Of a stretch of 64,000 bases of DNA, positions 59,825-64,000 are shown in pieces. The notes beneath the pieces are model-generated. The model was not told the DNA's origin, did no database searches, and saw nothing but the letters and a program-made list of their open reading frames with translations. Each line of letters starts with the position of its first letter. Position 1 is the first letter of the stretch. This DNA is from Nissolia schottii (lineage: Eukaryota > Streptophyta > Magnoliopsida > Fabales > Fabaceae), in NCBI GenBank assembly GCA_003254905.1, contig QANU01009600.1, forward strand, positions 65,472 to 129,471, read 5' to 3'. A program made the position numbers and the translations under genes.

Positions 59825-60360
59825 TTGCGATTTAAAGATGTTCAACAAGCCAAGTTTGGTATGAAGATTTTGAAACACAACAGGGGCTACAGGTTTAGTC
59901 ATTAAATCTGCTAGTTACATCTTTGAAGCAATGTGAAGCAATCAGATAAGACCCTTCTGAACCTTTTCACGGACAATATGGCAGTCAAGCTCAATATATT
60001 TAGTTCGTTCATGGAACGTGGGATTATGAGCAATCTGGACAGCCGACTGGTTATCTCAAAAAATTACAGCGGAATGGGTTAGTTGAATGCTGAAATCTTG
60101 CAACAAGTAGGAGATCCATTGCAGTTCATAGGAGACAGCTGCTAGAGCTCGATACTCCGCTTCACAAGATGATCTAGAAATAATAGATTGTTTCTTAGAT
60201 TTCCAGCTCACTAGGGAGTCGCCAAGAAACACACAGAACCCAGTAGTTGATCGACGAGTATTGGGACATCCTGCCCAATCAGCATCACAAAAAGCTTTGA
60301 GTTGCAAAGGGGATGAATTGGGGAAAAATAAACCTATGTTCGCTGGGATCCTGCCCAATC
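59825..60360 (-). pseudogene. copia RNase H remnant
   Basis: [36 protein letters not shown] and SSCEAEYRALAAVSYELQWI are the standard copia RNase H blocks. A frameshift at about 60055 interrupts the DNQSA block. Stops also occur at LI* and before LADLMTKP. Confidence 0.85.
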
Positions 60361-60374
60361 AGCATCACAGAAAG

Positions 60375-61030
60375 TATTTCCAGTGCATACTTTCGCTGGG
60401 ATACTGAAATTCCTTGTTCTGTGCGAGCCACTTTGAGTCCAAGGAAAAACTTTAGGTCCCCCAGGCCTTTGATGTGAAATTGATTGTCCAAAAAGTGCTT
60501 GATGGACTGAATTTTCGACATAGAATCCCTTTCTAAGATGATATCATCAATATAAACCATAAGGGCTGTGAACGAATTATCAGAAACCTTGAGGAACAAG
60601 GAGTAATCGGATTGGGATTGAGTGAAGCCAAGAGATAAGAGGGCTTGAGAGAGTTTAGAGAACCATTGTCTACTTGCTTGTTTCAAACCATACAAGGACT
60701 TGAGCAGCAAGCATGCTTGATTTGGTTTAGAACATTTAAACCCTTGTGGAAGCTTCATATACACCTCCTCATGCAAATCACCATGGAGGAATGCATTGTT
60801 AATATCCAACTGTTGTAGATGCCATCCTTTAATAGCAGCCAAGCTCAATAGCAACCTTACTGTTGTCATCTTGGCAATAGGACTAAATGTGTCCATATAA
60901 TCAATCCCATGGGTTTGGGTTGCAACTAGCCTTGCCTTGTACCTTTATATGGATCCATCAGCTTTGTGCTTTATTTTGTAGACCCATTTGCAACCAATAG
61001 GAGCTTTCCCTTCGGGTAAATCAACCAGTT
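60375..61030 (-). pseudogene. copia reverse transcriptase remnant
   Basis: [52 protein letters not shown] and the catalytic MVYIDDIIL (YVDD in most relatives) are present, followed by [17 protein letters not shown]. The frame breaks after about 60380, beside a short duplication. Confidence 0.9.
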
Positions 61031-61043
61031 TCCATGTGGAATT

Positions 61044-61960
61044 CTATTCCAGAGCTGCAATCTCAGCATCCATGGCATCTCTCCAACATTGTTCTTTGAC
61101 TGCATCACTATATTTTGTCGGCTCAACCTGTGTACTTATGGCAAGAGCATATGATTTGTGGGTAGTGGATAGATTAGCACAAGACAGAACAATATGAAAA
61201 GGATGATTAGTAGAAGAAGTAGTGGTAAATCCTGCAGAATCATTACGATTGACCTCATCTAGATTGCAGTGATAGTCTTGGAGATAAGAGGGAGCATTTG
61301 GGTCTGTAACAGCAGGCTCAACAGGCACAGTAGTAGGAGTAGCAGCAGGAGGATGATGTGCAGTAGCATGAGGATGCCTCAGTACAGAGTCAGTGGAAAA
61401 AGAAGGGAGTTTAACAGGGAAAATGAATTCCTGGGATGAGCATGTTGGAAAGCAAGCATCCAAATGAAAAGGAAAGAAATGTTCATAAAAGAAAACATTT
61501 CTACTAGCAAATATTTCCCTTGAATTCAAGTCATAAAGCTGAAACCCTTTCATGCCATTCTTATAGCCCAAAAATATACATTTCCTTGCCCTTGGATCAA
61601 GCTTGGTTCTGTTTCTATGTAAGGAATTACCATAGGCAAGACAACCAAATACTTTCAAGAAACTCAAATCAGGTAACTTGTTATGCAGAATGCTAAAGAG
61701 AGATTGATTGGTAGAACCTTTGCTAGGAATTTTGTTGATTAAGAAGCAGGCATGGGCTGCTGCAAATGACCAAAATGATAGGGGCAAATTTGCTTGAGAA
61801 AGAAGAGCTCTTGTCATGTTCAAGAGATTGGTGCTTCCTTTCAACAACATTTTGCTGTAGAGTTTCCACACAACTTAGCTGATGTATGATTCCTCTTGAT
61901 GCATAAAGCTCCTTTAAGCTGAATTCAGGCCCATTATCTGACCTTATTCTTTTAACAGCT
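61044..61960 (-). pseudogene. copia integrase C-terminal part and linker
   Basis: LPLSFWSFAAAHACFLINKI, LKVFGCLAYGNSLHRNRTKL, KCIFLGYKNGMKGFQLYDL and SRNVFFYEHFFPF match the integrase C-terminus of copia elements, followed by a proline/threonine-rich linker. The expected DDE glutamate region upstream (about 61880-62010) is broken by stops. Confidence 0.85.
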
Positions 61961-62025
61961 AAGCCAAACTGAGTTTGAATCTAGATAACAAAGCTTTTGA
62001 CAGCATGGGAAACTTTAGCCTTTAT

Positions 62026-62890
62026 TTAAATCATATACAACCAAGTGTGGCGGCTATGATCATCAACAATTGTTACAAAATATCTATATCCTTGTATTGA
62101 AATTGCTGGGACAGGCCCTCGAATATCAATGTGCAATAGATCAAAAACAGCATTAGAAACAATTTTGCTATTATTAAATGGAATTGCCTTTTGTTTAGAA
62201 AAATAGCATATGTCACAAGGTTTTGCAGACTTACAAGATGGAATAAATCTATACATATCATGGATGGAATTCATTTTCTCTGAGCCTAAGTGGCCTAATC
62301 TAAATTGCCAAAGATCAAACTTTCTTTCATAAACGGAATTTTCAGCAACCGAAGTATTATTTGAGAGAATACATGGTAAAGGGCTATCTAGAACATAAAG
62401 ACCATCCTTGGCTCTAGCAATTCCAATCAGGATCGAGTTGTGGATGTCCTGAATTAGGCATTCAACAGAGGAAATAGTAAGTTTGCAGTCCAAATCATGA
62501 CACAATTTTGTAATTGCAATGAGGTTGTACTGAAAATTGGGTAAAAACAACACATTAGAAAGGCAATGAGATGAGGAAAAGGGAATTGTGCCAGCATATT
62601 TGGAGTATAACACCTCACCATTAGGGAAATTAATAGCAATTGGTGGTGACAGCTCCTGGTAAGTCTGAAAATAATCTAAAGAGCAGCAAATATGATGAGA
62701 TGCACCAGAGTCTAGAAGCCATATGTTACCTGAGGGAGGTAAACCACAATTTGAAGCATGTGCCATATGGACTTGTGCTTGGTTTGCAGATGGTTTTTGA
62801 ATTAAAGCAAGAATGATTTGATATTGCTCAGCTGTGAAGTGAAAAGCACCAGGGGAAGGCAAATGAGAAGAACTTTCATCAGAAACATCA
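62026..62890 (-). pseudogene. copia protease, pre-integrase and integrase core
   Basis: WLLDSGASHHIC carries the aspartic protease DSGA motif. DLWQFRLGHLGSEKM with CDICYFSKQKAIPF is the zinc-binding pre-integrase domain, with the usual first histidine (LWHxRLGH) replaced by glutamine. DLLHIDIRGPVP and FVTIVDDHSRHTWLYM carry the two aspartates of the integrase core. Confidence 0.88.
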
Positions 62891-63760
62891 GTTGCAAATG
62901 CAGTGACAGCATTGGCAGTGGCTCTGCGTGGCTTGTACCTTGGGGTAGCCATGCTTCTTGTGGCATTCCTCTACTGTGTGACAACGAAAACCACAAAAGG
63001 AACACATCTTGCCACTGAATTTACCTTTTCCATTATCAAAAAATTGTTTCTTGGGGGCTTCAGAAACCATAGATTTTGGGGCAGCATAATTCAAGCTTAT
63101 CTTGGCATCATTGGCTTCATATGACAGTTGCCTTTCATGTTGCAATACCAAAGCAAATATCCTGTTCAGAGGGGGAAGATTTTCCATCAAAAGGACCTGT
63201 GATTGCACTGGATTGAAAGATTCATTGAGGCCTTTGAGGAATTTTATAGCATGGTCTGCATTTAACCATGTACTCAGTTCAAGAAAGGCACCACAAGCAC
63301 ATCTAACAAACACTTGCAAACAGGTATAGGCCTAAACACATCAATTTTGTCCCATAATACCTTTAAATCGGTGAAGAATTTTGTCACAGTTGAGTTACCT
63401 TGGCGCAAGGCACATGCAAATCAGCAATACATAGAAGATCACCCTGAGAAAAACGCTCTTTGAGTTCGGTCCACACTTCATAGGCCTTGTCGAGCCAAAG
63501 GATGCTCTGTGCTATTGGTGGATCAATGGAACAGATTAGCCAAGAAATCACCATGTGATTGCAACGTTCCCAAGAGCCAAACAGAGGAGAATCAGCACTA
63601 GGCACAAGATTGGAACCGCCGACGAACTTGATCTTGGAGAGTAGAGTCATATGCATTGCTCGAGCCCAGCTGTGGTAATTAGAACCGGTAAGAAGAGAGG
63701 TAACAAGAATCAGGGACGGATTCTCGTTTGGATGAAGATAGTAGGGGACGAAGGATTAGA
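62891..63760 (-). pseudogene. copia gag remnant
   Basis: The nucleocapsid knuckle CSFCGFRCHTVEECHKKHGY has the C-x2-C-x4-H-x4-C spacing. Further upstream are AIKFLKGLNESFNPVQSQVL and MTLLSKIKFVGGSNL with LWLDKAYEVWTELKERFSQG, typical of the copia gag UBN2 domain. Frameshifts lie near 63320-63390 and at about 63740. Confidence 0.85.
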
Positions 63761-63793
63761 GGCTGGATTTGATGAAGATGTAGATACATCAGA

Positions 63794-64000
63794 TGTTGGT
63801 CTTGGCAACCAATACCCAAGAGGGGGGTGAATTGGGTATTTTAGAAATTATTCCAATTTCAACAAATATTGCATTTTCATGCAATTAACGTTACTATGCA
63901 GCGGAATATAACAATTAAAGATTTAATATAGGCATGTTTAATTATGTTTGTAATAAAATAATAAGATCAACAAAGCAACTTATAAACAATTATCAATAGA
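63794..64000 (+). mobile_element. Start of an LTR, open at the window edge
   Basis: TGTTGGTCTTGGCAACCAAT followed by AAGAGGGGGGTGAATTGGGT matches the start of the solo LTR at 29847. It interrupts the copia leader, so it inserted after that element. The target duplication would be TCAGA (63789-63793) if it recurs beyond the window. Confidence 0.7.

Larger units (their letters stand above)
59805..63793 (-). mobile_element. Decayed Ty1/copia retrotransposon
   Basis: On the minus strand the domains run in copia order: gag with a CCHC knuckle, protease, integrase, reverse transcriptase, RNase H, then a polypurine tract. Frameshifts and stops break the polyprotein at several places. The 5' LTR and primer site are not in the window: upstream of gag the sequence runs into another LTR starting at 63794. 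Confidence 0.9.

Overview
The window is nuclear DNA of a flowering plant: genes are split by AT-rich GT-AG introns, and most intergenic space is LTR, LINE, SINE and MITE material. A papilionoid legume is the best guess. This rests on the style of the MITEs (an element with GGCTTAAATATG termini) and on the protein sequences, which read like legume versions of conserved plant genes. The species cannot be fixed from the sequence alone.

Three host genes are readable. (1) A plant DENN-domain protein on the plus strand (coding 6456-22588, 18 coding exons, 805 residues, preceded by a non-coding 5' exon). (2) A growth-regulating factor (GRF) gene on the plus strand (from 24495), with QLQ and WRC domains and an intact miR396 target site. 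Its 3' part is lost in an assembly gap (25425-25554). (3) CTR9/VIP6, the TPR subunit of the Paf1 transcription-elongation complex, on the minus strand (49392 down to 34277, 24 exons, 1082 residues). I reconstructed each splice junction of the two long genes by eye; their coding lengths add up to exact multiples of three.

Layout: 1-2329 LTR-like repeat; 2770-4920 cluster of SINE-like and MITE elements; 5346-22588 DENN gene, with a LINE relic and MITEs in its introns; 22589-24494 AT-rich upstream region of GRF; 24495-25424 GRF; 26138-32945 fragments of a TGTAACATCCC-type LTR family, a hAT-type MITE, a broken plant-mobile-domain gene and a nested solo LTR; 34277-49392 CTR9, carrying LINE and SINE relics in its introns; 49682-49862 a SINE with perfect target duplications; 50721-57863 nested LTRs; 57864-59619 degenerate coding remnants; 59620-63793 a decayed Ty1/copia element; 63794-64000 the start of another LTR.

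The most unusual observations are: an inverted pair of about 200-bp repeats bracketing GRF exon 1; a GC-AG intron in CTR9; a duplicated 3' splice site in front of DENN coding exon 8; and clusters of the 10-bp palindrome CATTCGAATG inside two otherwise unrelated LTR families, replaced at the equivalent place of another copy by a different palindrome. DENN and GRF share a strand and CTR9 is opposite, but nothing suggests that the three genes act together.
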